From: Paenibacillus sp. MAHUQ-63
GTDB lineage: Bacteria; Bacillota; Bacilli; Paenibacillales; NBRC-103111
Length of the DNA: 64,000 bases
Reading direction: 5' to 3'
Assembly (NCBI RefSeq): GCF_028765165.1
Contig: NZ_JARADB010000001.1
Location: forward strand, 1,054,001 to 1,118,000
Below, piece by piece: positions 31,939-41,060 of this stretch (position 1 is the stretch's first letter; every line of letters begins with the position of its first letter). Below the pieces are notes generated by a model. It did not search any database. It was given only the letters and a program-made list of their open reading frames with translations, and had not been told where the DNA came from. A program made the translations under genes and the position numbers.

Positions 31939-32904
31939 ATGAAGAAATTAACGGTTATCTCCTTGTCCATGGTTGTTGCGGCTGGTCTTCTTGCAGGCTG
32001 CGCAAAGAAAGAAACTCCGGCTCCTTCCGCTTCCGCAGGTGCAGCAGCTACAGCTACTCCGGCAGCAGCAGCAGGATTCGTTCCTAAAGAACTGAAAGTG
32101 CAATTCGTTCCTTCCCAAAACGCAGAGACGCTTGAAGCAAAAGCGAAGCCGCTTGAGAAACTTCTCGGTGACAAGCTTGGCATCCCGGTAAAAGTGTCGG
32201 TTTCAACTGACTACAACGTTGTTATCGAAGCTATGGCTTCCAAACAAGTTGACGTAGGCTTCCTGCCTCCGAGCAACTACGTTGTTGCTCACGATACGCG
32301 CAAAGCGGCTGACCTGCTCGCGCAAGCGACACGCTTCGGAGTTGACGATGCAACAGGCCAACCGACGACTGAGCTGGTCAACTTCTACAAATCCGAAATT
32401 CTTGTCAAAGCGGATTCCCCGATCAAATCCGTGGCTGATTTGAAAGGTAAGAAAATCGGCTGGCAAGGTGTAACTTCCGCAGCTGGTTACGTTTACCCAG
32501 GTCTTCTGCTGAAGAAAGCCGGCGTTGATCCGGTGAAAGATGTAACAGGCGTACAATTCCAAGGCCATGACAAAGCGGTTATCGCGCTGCTGAACGGTCA
32601 AGTTGACGCTGTCGGCGTATTCCAAGATATTCGTACGAACATGATCAAGGATTACCCGGAGATCTTCAAACAAACGAAAGTTCTGGCCTTCTCTGACAAA
32701 ATTCCTAACGATACGATCGCCGTTCGCTCCGATATGGATGCAGCTTGGAAGAAGAAAATCCAAGACGCTTTCATCGCCATCGGGAAAGATCCGGAAGGTC
32801 AAAAAGTTATTTTCGACGTTTACACACACAAAGGCTATGTTGTAGCGAATGACTCTGACTTCAACATCGTCCGTGATGCCAACAAAGAAATGGGCTTGAA
32901 ATAA
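31939..32904 (+). CDS. phnD: Phosphonate/phosphate-type ABC transporter binding lipoprotein
   Basis: Periplasmic-binding-type lipoprotein of 321 residues. Signal peptide with lipobox LLAGC (lipid cysteine about residue 21), an Ala/Pro/Thr-rich linker, then the PhnD domain: LKVQFVPSQNAETLEAKAKPL, VDVGFLPPSNYV, and KSVADLKGKKIGWQGVTSAAGY. It captures phosphonate, phosphite or a related anion outside the membrane for the PhnC/PhnE importer. Those partners are on the opposite strand, starting about 500 bases downstream of its stop, so binding protein and importer are separate transcripts. CGGAGG precedes the ATG. A PhoP-type box lies upstream. Confidence 0.93.
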   Translation: MKKLTVISLSMVVAAGLLAGCAKKETPAPSASAGAAATATPAAAAGFVPKELKVQFVPSQNAETLEAKAKPLEKLLGDKLGIPVKVSVSTDYNVVIEAMASKQVDVGFLPPSNYVVAHDTRKAADLLAQATRFGVDDATGQPTTELVNFYKSEILVKADSPIKSVADLKGKKIGWQGVTSAAGYVYPGLLLKKAGVDPVKDVTGVQFQGHDKAVIALLNGQVDAVGVFQDIRTNMIKDYPEIFKQTKVLAFSDKIPNDTIAVRSDMDAAWKKKIQDAFIAIGKDPEGQKVIFDVYTHKGYVVANDSDFNIVRDANKEMGLK

Positions 32905-32937
32905 GCCTCTCGCTTCATAACGAATTGAAACCCGGAA

Positions 32938-32970
32938 AACCTCCGCATGAACCATGCGGAGGTTTTTTTC
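32938..32970 (+). terminator. Strong terminator after phnD
   Basis: Twelve-base-pair stem AACCTCCGCATG / CATGCGGAGGTT with a three-base loop and a run of T at the end. Confidence 0.92.
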
Positions 32971-33037
32971 ATTCTACTCCGTTCTGCGCCTGCATACTAT
33001 GAGTGTGGCACGTCCGCAAATTTTTTTTTACTTTTGC

Positions 33038-33065
33038 ATGACAAATGTTTACCTGGACTTGTCAT
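33038..33065. promoter_or_regulatory. Inverted repeat before the 80-residue gene
   Basis: ATGACAA and TTGTCAT are exact reverse complements with 14 bases between, about 25 bases before the start codon of the gene at 33090. Possible operator; no regulator is indicated. Confidence 0.35.
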
Positions 33066-33089
33066 ATATCATAGTGGGGTGAAAATGAG

Positions 33090-33332
33090 ATGTTCGAAAA
33101 GCTAATCAGCTGCAAAAATGAAGTCTCCATCCGGTGCGGAAAAGACGAGATTCGAGGAGTCATCACCAATTATTACTCGGCTTTTCGACTCGTGAAAATA
33201 AGCAACGTTTTGATCCCGATCGAGCTGATCGAACAGATTGAAGTGCTGACACCAGCCAGCCCTTCCTCTGCAGCAACACAGATTCGGCGCGGCCCGCTTC
33301 GCCTGGTTGCACAGAAGAGACTTTCCAACTAG
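33090..33332 (+). CDS. Small hypothetical protein with a probable beta-barrel core
   Basis: Protein of 80 residues, not assigned. The segment EVSIRCGKDEIRGVITNYYS with LVKISNVLIPIELIEQIEVL alternates polar and hydrophobic residues like a small LSm/SH3-type beta barrel, as seen in several short Bacillales spore and regulatory proteins. The last 25 residues are basic. GGGGTGA lies 10 bases before the ATG, which is acceptable. It sits alone between phnD and the convergent phnE, ending at a shared hairpin. Function unknown. Confidence 0.6.
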   Translation: MFEKLISCKNEVSIRCGKDEIRGVITNYYSAFRLVKISNVLIPIELIEQIEVLTPASPSSAATQIRRGPLRLVAQKRLSN

Positions 33333-33355
33333 TGGTCATTGGCATAGGGATAAAC

Positions 33356-33390
33356 CAAAACAGACGCCGCATTTGCGGCGTCTGTTGCTT
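33356..33390 (-). terminator. Terminator of phnCE, possibly shared
   Basis: Twelve-base-pair stem AACAGACGCCGC / GCGGCGTCTGTT. On the minus strand it runs into TTTTGGTTT right after the phnE stop; on the plus strand it could also stop the 80-residue gene. Confidence 0.85.
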
Positions 33391-34965
33391 CTATACGATG
33401 CGTTTGCGAAGCGTCCCTGAGACATAATCAATAATCGATACGGTGACGATGATACCGATGAGAATAATCCCAACGCGCGGCCATTGTCTGGCATTCAGCG
33501 CGAAGATAAGCGGAGTACCGATACCGCCCGCGCCGATGATCCCAAGCAGCGTTGCCGAACGGACGTTAATCTCGAACCGGTACAGCGTATACGAGATGAA
33601 ATCGGGAATCACCTGCGGCACGACGGCGTAGGCCATCCGCTGCCAGAAGTTCGCTCCAACGGCATTCATCGCTTCCGTAGGCCCCATATCCATATTCTCG
33701 ATGGCTTCGGCATACAGCTTGCCGAGCATCCCCACGGAATGCAGGCCTAGCGCCATAACGCCGGCGTAAGCATTGGGTCCGACCGCTTTGATGAAGATCA
33801 AAGCCATGATGATTTCCGGAATCGTCCGAACGATGCTCAGGAACAGCTTGCCTGTCCCGGAAACCACCCGGATCCGGCTCATATTCGCTGCCGCCCAGAA
33901 AGCGAACGGCAAACAGACGACGGCCGAAACGAAGTTGCCCAAGTAGGAGATCGATAACGTTTCAAGCAGGGAGCGAAGCAAATCTTCCCCTTCCGGGATG
34001 TAGACATAAGCCCAATCCGGATGGAACAAACCGGAGATCATCGCTTTCGTCAAAATCCAGGTCGTGGGCTGGAAACCCGTAAGCTCAAGACCGGTCAAGG
34101 ACCAGATGAACAGAGCGACAACGGCAAACCAACCGATAATTTTGAAGGTACGCGCACGCGCAGCCGGCATCGGTTTCGCGCTGCCTTTGAGCAGGTACGT
34201 ACGGAAACGGGTACTTACCAAATCGATGATGACAACGACGATCAGCGTATAAATAACGATCGCGCAGGACTGGTCGTAGCGGAACAGGTCCAGCGTATTT
34301 TTGAGCAGCAAGCCGATACCGCCCGCTCCTACGAGACCGAGAATAGCGGAAGCACGGATGCTCACTTCGAAGGTGTACAGGAAATGAGCCAAATACGTAG
34401 GCGCTACTTGCGGAATGACCCCGAAGCGGATGAGCTTCAGCTTATTCGCACCGACGGCGGTCATCGCTTCCAGCGGTCCCGGATCAATCGCTTCCGTCGA
34501 TTCGTAGGACAGCTTGGACAGAATCCCGAAAGTGAAGAAAATAAGTGCTAGCGTACCTGCCGTCGGACCGAAGCCGACGAGGACGGCAAAGAGTGCCGCG
34601 TACAGCAAATCCGGAATGGTGCGGATCAAGTTCAGGATCAGCCTTGCCGGATAGAACAGCCATGGGTTGGTCGTTACGTTGCGGGCTGCCAGCAGCGCCA
34701 TCGGGAACGCGAACAGCGCGCCAACCGTTGTCCCGATAATGGACATCTGGATCGTTTGCATCATCGGCTTCCAAATATCGCCGAAGAACGCCCAGTCCGG
34801 CGGGAACATTTCCGCGACAAATTTGAAAATTTCCGGTGTACCCGTCACCAGCTTCGTCAAGGTTGCATCCGTTTGGTAGATACTACCGGCCAGGAACAGC
34901 AGCATGATAATCGCTGTAAGATATAATTTCGTTCGAGGAGGTCTTTTGACGATCGTCGCACTCAT
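33391..34965 (-). CDS. phnE: Double-length PhnE permease (two PhnE units fused)
   Basis: Inner-membrane permease of 524 residues, about twice a normal PhnE (about 260-290). It contains two complete permease units: each has an EAA loop ([25 protein letters not shown], about 180, and [25 protein letters not shown], about 430) and the following GAGGIG turn. Each half carries about six helices. So one polypeptide provides the pseudodimeric channel usually made by two PhnE copies. The start overlaps the phnC stop by four bases (ATGA). It imports the ligand delivered by PhnD. It most resembles phosphonate/phosphite-type systems. No C-P lyase genes are in the window. Confidence 0.93.
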   Translation of the reverse strand: MSATIVKRPPRTKLYLTAIIMLLFLAGSIYQTDATLTKLVTGTPEIFKFVAEMFPPDWAFFGDIWKPMMQTIQMSIIGTTVGALFAFPMALLAARNVTTNPWLFYPARLILNLIRTIPDLLYAALFAVLVGFGPTAGTLALIFFTFGILSKLSYESTEAIDPGPLEAMTAVGANKLKLIRFGVIPQVAPTYLAHFLYTFEVSIRASAILGLVGAGGIGLLLKNTLDLFRYDQSCAIVIYTLIVVVIIDLVSTRFRTYLLKGSAKPMPAARARTFKIIGWFAVVALFIWSLTGLELTGFQPTTWILTKAMISGLFHPDWAYVYIPEGEDLLRSLLETLSISYLGNFVSAVVCLPFAFWAAANMSRIRVVSGTGKLFLSIVRTIPEIIMALIFIKAVGPNAYAGVMALGLHSVGMLGKLYAEAIENMDMGPTEAMNAVGANFWQRMAYAVVPQVIPDFISYTLYRFEINVRSATLLGIIGAGGIGTPLIFALNARQWPRVGIILIGIIVTVSIIDYVSGTLRKRIV

Positions 34966-35735
34966 CCCTCCTGCACCCCCAAGAGCTCATCTTTCTTAAT
35001 GGCACGGCCATAAATTTCGGAGAATACGTCATCCGTCGCTTCCGCCACAGGTCCGTCATAGACGACTTTGCCGGCGCGAAGACCGATAATCCGGGTCGCA
35101 TACTCGCGCGCTAGATCGATAAAGTGAAGGTTCACGACCGTCGTAATGCCCAGCTCGGTATTGATGCGTTTCAGGTCATCCATAACCTGTCTGGTCGTTA
35201 AAGGGTCCAAGGAAGCTACCGGCTCGTCCGCCAAAATGATTTTGGCTTCTTGCGCCAACGCTCTTGCGATGGATACGCGCTGTTGTTGACCACCGGACAA
35301 TTCATCGGCGCGTGAATAGGCTTTCTCCCGTATGTTCACTCTTTCCAGCGCTTTCAGGGAAAGCTCGATATCGTGTTTAGGGAATAAACCCAGTACAGTA
35401 CGCAGTGTGGAGTGATAGCCTACACGGCCGGAGAGTACGTTGCGAAGCACAGAAGAGCGCTTGACGAGGTTAAAGGTCTGGAAGATCATCCCGATATCCC
35501 GCCGCATGCGGCGCAATTCGGCACCGTTCGCCTTCGTTATCGATTTGCCGTCGATCAGAATCTCACCGGCCGTCGTTTCATGCAAGCGGTTAATGGAACG
35601 CAGCAGCGTCGATTTCCCGGCACCCGAAAGACCCACGATAACTACGAACTCACCAGGCTTAATCGTTAAATTAATGTCGTTCAGACCCACAGTTCCGTTA
35701 GGATATACCTTGGAAATATGTTTAAACTCAATCAT
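34962..35735 (-). CDS. phnC: Phosphonate ABC transporter ATP-binding protein
   Basis: ATPase of 257 residues that drives the PhnE permease. Walker A is GLSGAGKST (about 36-44), the Q-loop lies in MIFQTFNLV, the signature is LSGGQQQR (about 148), Walker B is [13 protein letters not shown] and the switch histidine is in VNLHFIDLA. Start at ATG 35733-35735 with AGTAGGAC upstream; ten in-frame codons before it have no better site. It heads the phnC-phnE operon. The 120 bases before it do not show the PhoP-type hexamer ladder seen at phnD. Confidence 0.95.
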   Translation of the reverse strand: MIEFKHISKVYPNGTVGLNDINLTIKPGEFVVIVGLSGAGKSTLLRSINRLHETTAGEILIDGKSITKANGAELRRMRRDIGMIFQTFNLVKRSSVLRNVLSGRVGYHSTLRTVLGLFPKHDIELSLKALERVNIREKAYSRADELSGGQQQRVSIARALAQEAKIILADEPVASLDPLTTRQVMDDLKRINTELGITTVVNLHFIDLAREYATRIIGLRAGKVVYDGPVAEATDDVFSEIYGRAIKKDELLGVQEG

Positions 35736-35863
35736 ATAAGTCCTACTTTCTTTATATGGTATCAAAGATCAGACCAATTAAATTCCACTTTTTTCGGCAA
35801 AATCCTTCTTTATAGGATAACCTTTAGAAAAAATTCATATTCCAATGTTCACCAGTACTAAAA

Positions 35864-35890
35864 TGGTCCCGGATGCTAGCTCCGGGACCC
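35864..35890 (-). terminator. Terminator after the nickel permease gene
   Basis: GGTCCCGGA and TCCGGGACC pair around a seven-base loop on the minus strand, then ATTTTAGT. Confidence 0.75.
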
Positions 35891-35907
35891 AGGACAATCG
35901 TCGTATA

Positions 35908-36933
35908 TTAAGCTTTCGCGCTCCAGCGTTCCTCAATCTTCAACCATTTCCATACGGCGATCGAGACGATCCAGGCCGCGATGAACAAGGCGACCAGGAT
36001 AAAGCCGAGAACGCCGAAGTCAATCTCCTGCAGCCATGCCCAGAATGATCCTTTCATTCCCAGCTCTTCCGAAAGCACCTGGCCCAGTTCGATGACGCCG
36101 ATAATTAAAGCGGCAACAACGGCCAAAGCGGTGACGGTCAAGTTATAATACAGCTTCCGAACCGGTGTATGGAAGGCCCATCTGTACGCTTTGGTCATGA
36201 ACATCCCGTCAGCCGTGTCGAAAAGGCTCATCCCTGCCGCGAACAGCAGTGGAAGCGAGATGATGCCGATGAACGGAATGGCTTCCTTCGCCGCATGGGC
36301 GGAAATGGCCAGCAGCGCGATTTCACTGGCGGTATCGAAGCCTAAGCCGAATAGAAAGCCGAGCGGATATACGTGCCAGCTTTTGCTTATGAAGGAGAAC
36401 AGCGGCTTGATGATCCGGGTAATGAAGCCCCTGGATTCCAGCAGCGCTTCGAACTCCTCGTCATTGTGCTTGCCGCCGCGAAATTTCACGAACATTTTGT
36501 ACAGGTTGATCAAAATCAGCAGATTGATAATTCCGATGATCACCAGAAACAACCCGGACACTGACGCACCGATGACGCCGCCGAAGCGCTGCATCCAGGG
36601 CAGCTCCCGCTCGGCCCACTGTACGGAGAAGGCCGTAACGATCGCCATCAGGAAGACGACCGAGGAGTGTCCGAGCGAGAAATAAAATCCGACGCCAAGC
36701 GGGTTCTTCTTCTGCTGCACAAGCTTGCGCACCGTATTGTCAATCGCGGCAATATGATCCACGTCGAAAGCATGCCGCATGCCGAGCGTATAGGCGAGAA
36801 GCCCGATTCCCCAGAAAGCCGGAGACGATTGGGCCACGGTGAAAAGCCCGAAGATCCCTAGTATATGAAGGAGCAAAATAAAACCCACGTATCCGCCCCA
36901 GCTTTTTTTCTGCTGCATCCAAGATTTCCACAT
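35908..36933 (-). CDS. Nickel/cobalt permease (NiCoT family)
   Basis: Secondary transporter of 341 residues with about eight helices. The family signature RHAFDVDHIAAIDN (the HX4DH metal motif, about 53-66), LGHSSVVF, LGFDTASE and GMSLFDTADGMFM are all present, so it is a complete HoxN/NixA-type permease for nickel or cobalt. A 28-base NikR-type inverted repeat sits about 28 bases before the start codon, which argues for nickel. The ribosome site (GGATGGAACAAGC) is weak. It is alone on its transcript, divergent from a two-component pair. Confidence 0.93.
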   Translation of the reverse strand: MWKSWMQQKKSWGGYVGFILLLHILGIFGLFTVAQSSPAFWGIGLLAYTLGMRHAFDVDHIAAIDNTVRKLVQQKKNPLGVGFYFSLGHSSVVFLMAIVTAFSVQWAERELPWMQRFGGVIGASVSGLFLVIIGIINLLILINLYKMFVKFRGGKHNDEEFEALLESRGFITRIIKPLFSFISKSWHVYPLGFLFGLGFDTASEIALLAISAHAAKEAIPFIGIISLPLLFAAGMSLFDTADGMFMTKAYRWAFHTPVRKLYYNLTVTALAVVAALIIGVIELGQVLSEELGMKGSFWAWLQEIDFGVLGFILVALFIAAWIVSIAVWKWLKIEERWSAKA

Positions 36934-36960
36934 GCTTGTTCCATCCGCCTCTCCATCTTC

Positions 36961-36988
36961 GTGTTACGATTAATTAACAATGTAGCAC
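36961..36988. promoter_or_regulatory. NikR-type operator before the nickel permease
   Basis: GTGTTAC (36961-36967), 14 bases, GTAGCAC (36982-36988), which differs by one base from the GTGTTAC-N14-GTAACAC pattern described for NikR of Geobacter and its relatives. nikR itself is at 22.3 kb. Overall size of 28 bases equals other NikR sites. Confidence 0.65.
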
Positions 36989-37106
36989 ACGTGTTCACAC
37001 ATTGAGAAGTCCCCGGCTTACATTTTTGTAAAGAAAACGAACATTTATTTGTTATAATGGAACCGTTCCAAACATCGAAATCTCAAGTTAGGAGTGGACA
37101 TGCACG

Positions 37107-37931
37107 ATGTCATTGCGTCTTTTCAAATGGTTTACGATCCTTATACCGGTCATTATCATCGGCGGCTTCGAATATATTCGCCATGAATTTCTGCTGAATT
37201 ACTTGACGATGGAAGCCGGCAACTTCTCCATTACCGTCATCACCCTGCTGCTGTCTTATCTGTTCGCTTCGTGGATGTTTCAGAGCATTGAACGCAGCAA
37301 TGAGCAGCTCACGATGGGCGAAGCCCGCAGGGCCGTCTATGAAGAGCGGGAACGTCTTGCCAGAGCCCTGCACGACGATCTGGCTCAGACGCTGTTCTTC
37401 CTGAACGTGAAGCTGAAGCAGGGCGATCTGGAGGAAGCGAAAGCGGCGGTGTCGGAGATTGATAACTCGCTGCGGCAGGCGATCTTCAATCTTCGCACCC
37501 CTCCCGAGGAAGGAACGAGTCTGGAGCAGCGCATCCATAAGTTTCTCAAAGACTGGACGCTTGTGACCGGAATCGAGCTGCAGGAGGAGCTGAGCATCGA
37601 AGAGGGCAGCTTCTCCTCTACGGAGGAAGTGCAGCTGTTCGGTATTATCCAAGAAGCTTTCACGAACATCCGCAAGCATTCCATGGCGACGAGAGCGGCA
37701 GTGGCACTGACGGCTGAGCAAGGTTCCTGGCGGTTGGAGATTACGGATAACGGCCGCGGCGTCCGGCATGACGAAGCCAAAGGCAAGAAATACGGCATTG
37801 AGCTGATGCATAAGCGTGCGGAGGAATTAGGGGCAGTGCTCGAGTTCCAGTCCGCGGTCCCCGGCGCTGGCGGCAGCGAACCCGGCACTGCGCTGATCGT
37901 GCGATCCACGGACGGGAGGAATGGATCATGA
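37107..37931 (+). CDS. Sensor histidine kinase, HisKA_3 (NarL/LiaS class)
   Basis: Membrane kinase of 274 residues. Two helices (about 7-25 and 40-60) enclose a very short outside loop, so it probably senses within the membrane. The dimerisation domain holds the phosphorylated histidine in ERERLARALHDDLAQTLFF (about residue 92), and the HATPase part shows FGIIQEAFTNIRKHS and EITDNGRGV (N and G1 boxes). AGGAGTGG lies upstream. Its stop overlaps the start of the response regulator gene (ATGA), and ycnI follows. A role in copper or envelope sensing is inferred only from ycnI. Confidence 0.92.
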   Translation: MSLRLFKWFTILIPVIIIGGFEYIRHEFLLNYLTMEAGNFSITVITLLLSYLFASWMFQSIERSNEQLTMGEARRAVYEERERLARALHDDLAQTLFFLNVKLKQGDLEEAKAAVSEIDNSLRQAIFNLRTPPEEGTSLEQRIHKFLKDWTLVTGIELQEELSIEEGSFSSTEEVQLFGIIQEAFTNIRKHSMATRAAVALTAEQGSWRLEITDNGRGVRHDEAKGKKYGIELMHKRAEELGAVLEFQSAVPGAGGSEPGTALIVRSTDGRNGS

Positions 37932-38599
37932 CACACATTCAACCGTACCGCGTTCTTATCGTGGACGATCATCCCCTGGCGCGGAAAGCGATACACAGCA
38001 TGCTGCAGCAGGTAGCCGACTTCGAAATCGTCGGCGAGGCCAGCTCCGGTGAAGAAGCGATTCGTCTGTGCGGAGAAGCCGCGCCGGACGTTGTCTTAAT
38101 GGATATTCATATGTCGCCCATGAATGGACTCGAAGCGACGCGGCGCATCAAGCAGCTGTATGGCGGGATCCGCATCGTGATGCTAACCGTCTCCGATGAC
38201 GTCGCCGATCTCTTCACGGCGCTGCAGTTCGGAGCCCAGGGGTATCTGCTCAAAAACATGGATCCCGACGAATGGCTCACCTACCTGCGCGCGCTGCTGG
38301 ACGACAATTCCGAAGTAGCCAGGGGGATGGCGGACAAGCTGTTCCAGCGGTTTCGCGCCCCGGCGGGCAACCCTGCCGAAGGGCCGACCCCGAGTATGCT
38401 GACGTCCCGGGAGCAGGAAATTACCGCCTATGTGGCGCAGGGAGACAATAACCGGCAAATTGCAGAAAAGCTGCTCATTTCCGAGCATACCGTTAAGAAC
38501 CATATGAAAAATATATTGGTAAAGCTTGCCTTAGAGAACCGCGTTCAGCTTACCGCATTCGCCATCAAACACGGCCTGACACGAAAAGGACAAAACTAG
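37928..38599 (+). CDS. NarL/LuxR-type response regulator
   Basis: Transcription factor of 223 residues. Receiver domain: acidic pocket VLIVDDHP, phosphoacceptor aspartate in VVLMDIHMSPM (about residue 58), conserved T/K in MLTVSDD and YLLKN. Output domain: LuxR-type HTH with LTSREQEITAYVAQGDNNRQIAEKL-type helices and SEHTVKNHMKNIL. It partners the kinase whose stop overlaps its start by four bases. Targets are unknown, but ycnI 95 bases downstream is a candidate. Confidence 0.94.
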   Translation: MTHIQPYRVLIVDDHPLARKAIHSMLQQVADFEIVGEASSGEEAIRLCGEAAPDVVLMDIHMSPMNGLEATRRIKQLYGGIRIVMLTVSDDVADLFTALQFGAQGYLLKNMDPDEWLTYLRALLDDNSEVARGMADKLFQRFRAPAGNPAEGPTPSMLTSREQEITAYVAQGDNNRQIAEKLLISEHTVKNHMKNILVKLALENRVQLTAFAIKHGLTRKGQN

Positions 38600-38693
38600 T
38601 CGAAAAAATAGCCCACTAGAGTCATACTCAGACGCTTACCGAACAGGTAACATGGACAACATGAGAAGAGTGATTCGAAAGGGGAAATTTACC

Positions 38694-39320
38694 ATGTTCA
38701 AAAAATTAATGCTCCATACCGGCATCCTGCTGATCGGTTCCATGCTGCTGGCCGGAGTGGCAAGCGCCCACGTTACGGTCTATCCGAAAGAAGCTACGCA
38801 GGGCAGCTATGAGAAGTTCACCGTGCGCGTCCCATCGGAGAAAGATATTCCTACGGTGAAGGTGGAAGTGAAATTCCCGCTGGATGCCGTTGCGATCTCC
38901 CGCTTCGAGCCGAAAGCCGGCTGGAAGTACGAGCTGGCCAACGATTCCGCAGGCAAGATTACCGGCGTCACATGGACGGCAACCGGCGACGGTCTGGCCA
39001 GCACGGAATTCGGCGAATTCAATCTGCAGGGGAAAGTCGCGGATACAGCGACCCAGATCGTCTGGAAAGCTTACCAGACGTACAAAGACGGCAGTGTCGT
39101 GGAATGGGTGGGCGCGGATGGATCAGACAAGCCCGCTTCCGTCACGACGGTGAAAGCCAAAGCGGGCGCCGTAACGGACAGCCACGGCAATGTCGTTGCC
39201 GGTGCTGCGCCGGCTGCCGCAGGCAGCTCCGAATCCAAGGCGCCGCTGTACCTGTCCATCGCGGCCGTCGTGCTCGGCGCGCTGTCCCTGATCGTTTCGC
39301 TGACTAGAAAACGCAGCTAG
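38694..39320 (+). CDS. ycnI: YcnI-like copper-binding membrane-anchored protein (DUF1775)
   Basis: Exported protein of 208 residues. A signal peptide ends at AGVASA, so the mature chain begins HVTVYPKEATQGS; in B. subtilis YcnI this N-terminal histidine is part of a copper site. The DUF1775 domain (about 25-150) continues with VRVPSEKDIPTVKVEVKFP and ends before an Ala/Gly linker and a C-terminal membrane helix with basic tail (LTRKRS). Start at ATG 38694 with AAAGGGGAAA upstream. In B. subtilis it is beside ycnJ; here it follows a two-component pair while the ycnJ-like gene is 18 kb away. Confidence 0.9.
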   Translation: MFKKLMLHTGILLIGSMLLAGVASAHVTVYPKEATQGSYEKFTVRVPSEKDIPTVKVEVKFPLDAVAISRFEPKAGWKYELANDSAGKITGVTWTATGDGLASTEFGEFNLQGKVADTATQIVWKAYQTYKDGSVVEWVGADGSDKPASVTTVKAKAGAVTDSHGNVVAGAAPAAAGSSESKAPLYLSIAAVVLGALSLIVSLTRKRS

Positions 39321-39323
39321 CAA

Positions 39324-39372
39324 AAAGGCCTTGAGCTCTCCGTCATCACGACGAGGAACTCAGGGCCTTTAT
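39324..39372. terminator. Convergent terminator between ycnI and folA
   Basis: AAAGGCCTTGAG and CTCAGGGCCTTT pair with an internal stem between. It has A/T tails on both sides and can serve both strands. Confidence 0.8.
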
Positions 39373-39854
39373 TGTTTACGCTGGTAGATGCGGAAATAGT
39401 ACTCGTACGGATTCTTCTCGTTCCGTTCGCCTTGCTCGCTAGAAACCAAAGTCCAATCGGACAAATCGAGTTCGGACATATAGGTGTCCGCTGCGAATTC
39501 ATGCTCGATGAACGTAATGTACATCCGGTCCACCTCGGAGGCAAACAAGCGGAAAATTTCGGCGCCGCCGATCACGAACAGCTCTTCGTCCCGGAACGCT
39601 TGAACCGCTTCGCTGACCGAGTGAATGACTTCGCATCCCTCGGCCCGGTACGCGGGATTTTGTGTGAGGACGATGTTCCGCCGGCCTGGCAAGGGCTTGC
39701 CGATGGACTCATACGTCTTCCGCCCCATCAGAATCGGATGCCCCATCGTCACCGCTTTGAAGAACTTCAAGTCCGCCGGCAAATGCCAAGGCAATGTATT
39801 GTTCACGCCAATGGCCCGGTTGCGGTCCATGGCAAAAATAAATGATATGCTCAT
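39369..39854 (-). CDS. folA: Dihydrofolate reductase
   Basis: Reduces dihydrofolate to tetrahydrofolate with NADPH; 161 residues, normal length. Visible elements are the N-terminal SFIFAMDRNRAIGVNNTLPWHLPADL with the catalytic acidic residue in the PADL stretch, MGRKTYESIGKPLPGR for NADPH binding, and FVIGGAEIF. It follows thyA on the same strand by 39 bases, so the folate-recycling pair is one operon. AGGAGAG lies upstream at somewhat long spacing. Confidence 0.97.
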   Translation of the reverse strand: MSISFIFAMDRNRAIGVNNTLPWHLPADLKFFKAVTMGHPILMGRKTYESIGKPLPGRRNIVLTQNPAYRAEGCEVIHSVSEAVQAFRDEELFVIGGAEIFRLFASEVDRMYITFIEHEFAADTYMSELDLSDWTLVSSEQGERNEKNPYEYYFRIYQRKQ

Positions 39855-39893
39855 TGCAACATGTCTCTCCTCTCGCTCGGTACGCTAGATACG

Positions 39894-40838
39894 CTAGACG
39901 GCGACCGGCGCCTTAATCGTCGGATGCGGGTTATAGCCGATCAGCTCAATATCGCTAACGTCAAAGTCGAAGACCGAAGCTACCTCTTGGTTCAGCTTGA
40001 GCCTGGGCAGCTCCCTCGGCTCTCGGCTGAGCAGCGTATGAATCTGCTCGATATGGTTGGTGTAAATATGCGCATCGCCGAGCGTATGCACGAATTCGCC
40101 GACGCCGAGCCCGCACTCCTGTGCGATCAGATGCGTGAGCAGTGCGTACCCGGCGATGTTGAAGGGAATGCCCAGGAACGTATCCGCGCTGCGCTGATAC
40201 AGCTGGCAGGACAGCTTGCCGTCCGCCACGTAGAATTGGAACATCGTGTGGCATGGCGGGAGCGCCATGCTCGGCACATCCTCCGGATTCCAAGCGGAGA
40301 CGATGAGCCGGCGGGAATCCGGGTTCGTTTTGATCATATGAATAACATCCTTCAGCTGATCGATCGTGCCGCCCTGCGTCGTCGTCCAATCCCGCCATTG
40401 CTTGCCGTACACGTCTCCAAGCTCCCCGTACTGCTTCGCAAACGCTTCGTCTTCCAGCACCTTTTGCACGAAAGTCGCCATCTGCTCCTCATATTGAAGC
40501 TTAAACGCCTCATCCTGTTGGGAGCGCAGACCGAAGTTGCTCATGTCAGGTCCGGTATAATCGCTGCTTTCCACCCACCTCTTGAACGCCCACTCGTTCC
40601 AAATGTGGTTATTATGCTGCAGCAGATACCGGATATTCGTATCTCCTTTAATAAACCAGAGCATTTCGCTGGCGATGAGCCGAAACGGCACTCTCTTGGT
40701 TGTCACCAGCGGAAAGCCTTGCGACAAGTCGAAGCGCATTTGCCGGCCGAATACGGATATCGTTCCCGTTCCCGTCCGGTCTTCCTTTCTGATGCCATTC
40801 GTCAAAATATCTTGTAAGAGATCATGGAATGCTTGCAA
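39894..40838 (-). CDS. thyA: Thymidylate synthase
   Basis: Makes dTMP from dUMP with methylene-tetrahydrofolate. The 314-residue chain is the long form with an insert in the small domain (about 85-150), as in Lactobacillus enzymes. Catalytic cysteine is in [13 protein letters not shown]; the dUMP phosphate arginines are in [11 protein letters not shown] and [14 protein letters not shown], followed by [11 protein letters not shown] use the TTG at 40836-40838 because GGAGG lies nine bases before it. The in-frame extension upstream (12 codons) contains that ribosome site. It heads the thyA-folA operon. Confidence 0.96.
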   Translation of the reverse strand: MQAFHDLLQDILTNGIRKEDRTGTGTISVFGRQMRFDLSQGFPLVTTKRVPFRLIASEMLWFIKGDTNIRYLLQHNNHIWNEWAFKRWVESSDYTGPDMSNFGLRSQQDEAFKLQYEEQMATFVQKVLEDEAFAKQYGELGDVYGKQWRDWTTTQGGTIDQLKDVIHMIKTNPDSRRLIVSAWNPEDVPSMALPPCHTMFQFYVADGKLSCQLYQRSADTFLGIPFNIAGYALLTHLIAQECGLGVGEFVHTLGDAHIYTNHIEQIHTLLSREPRELPRLKLNQEVASVFDFDVSDIELIGYNPHPTIKAPVAV

Positions 40839-41008
40839 GCTGATGAACCTCCATCCTGTTAAATACATATCCATCTATTTTACCTTCTCCGTACGGACAA
40901 TGCCATGCCTGTTTACGAAAAATATGCTGAACAGCCAACCCGTCCCCGCCATATGCCAAATGTTCCTATGGTGCATTTTCGGCCTGTATATGGTACTATT
41001 TGCTCCTA

Positions 41009-41045
41009 GAAGAGGTTCGCAAACTCCCTCTATAAAAAACTATGA
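41009..41045 (+). promoter_or_regulatory. Class I preQ1 riboswitch of queF
   Basis: AGAGGTTCGC, a short loop, CCCTCTA and the A-rich tail TAAAAAACTA match the compact preQ1-I aptamer of Bacillus queC leaders. The 3' tail runs within a few bases of the queF ribosome site (AAGAAGG), so preQ1 binding should block translation. Confidence 0.85.
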
Positions 41046-41060
41046 AAGAAGGATTCATCT

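Noticed and set aside
35736..35860. PhoP box before phnC
   Set aside because: No 11-base ladder of TTAACA-like hexamers; single TTATCC/TTAATT matches are expected in AT-rich DNA.
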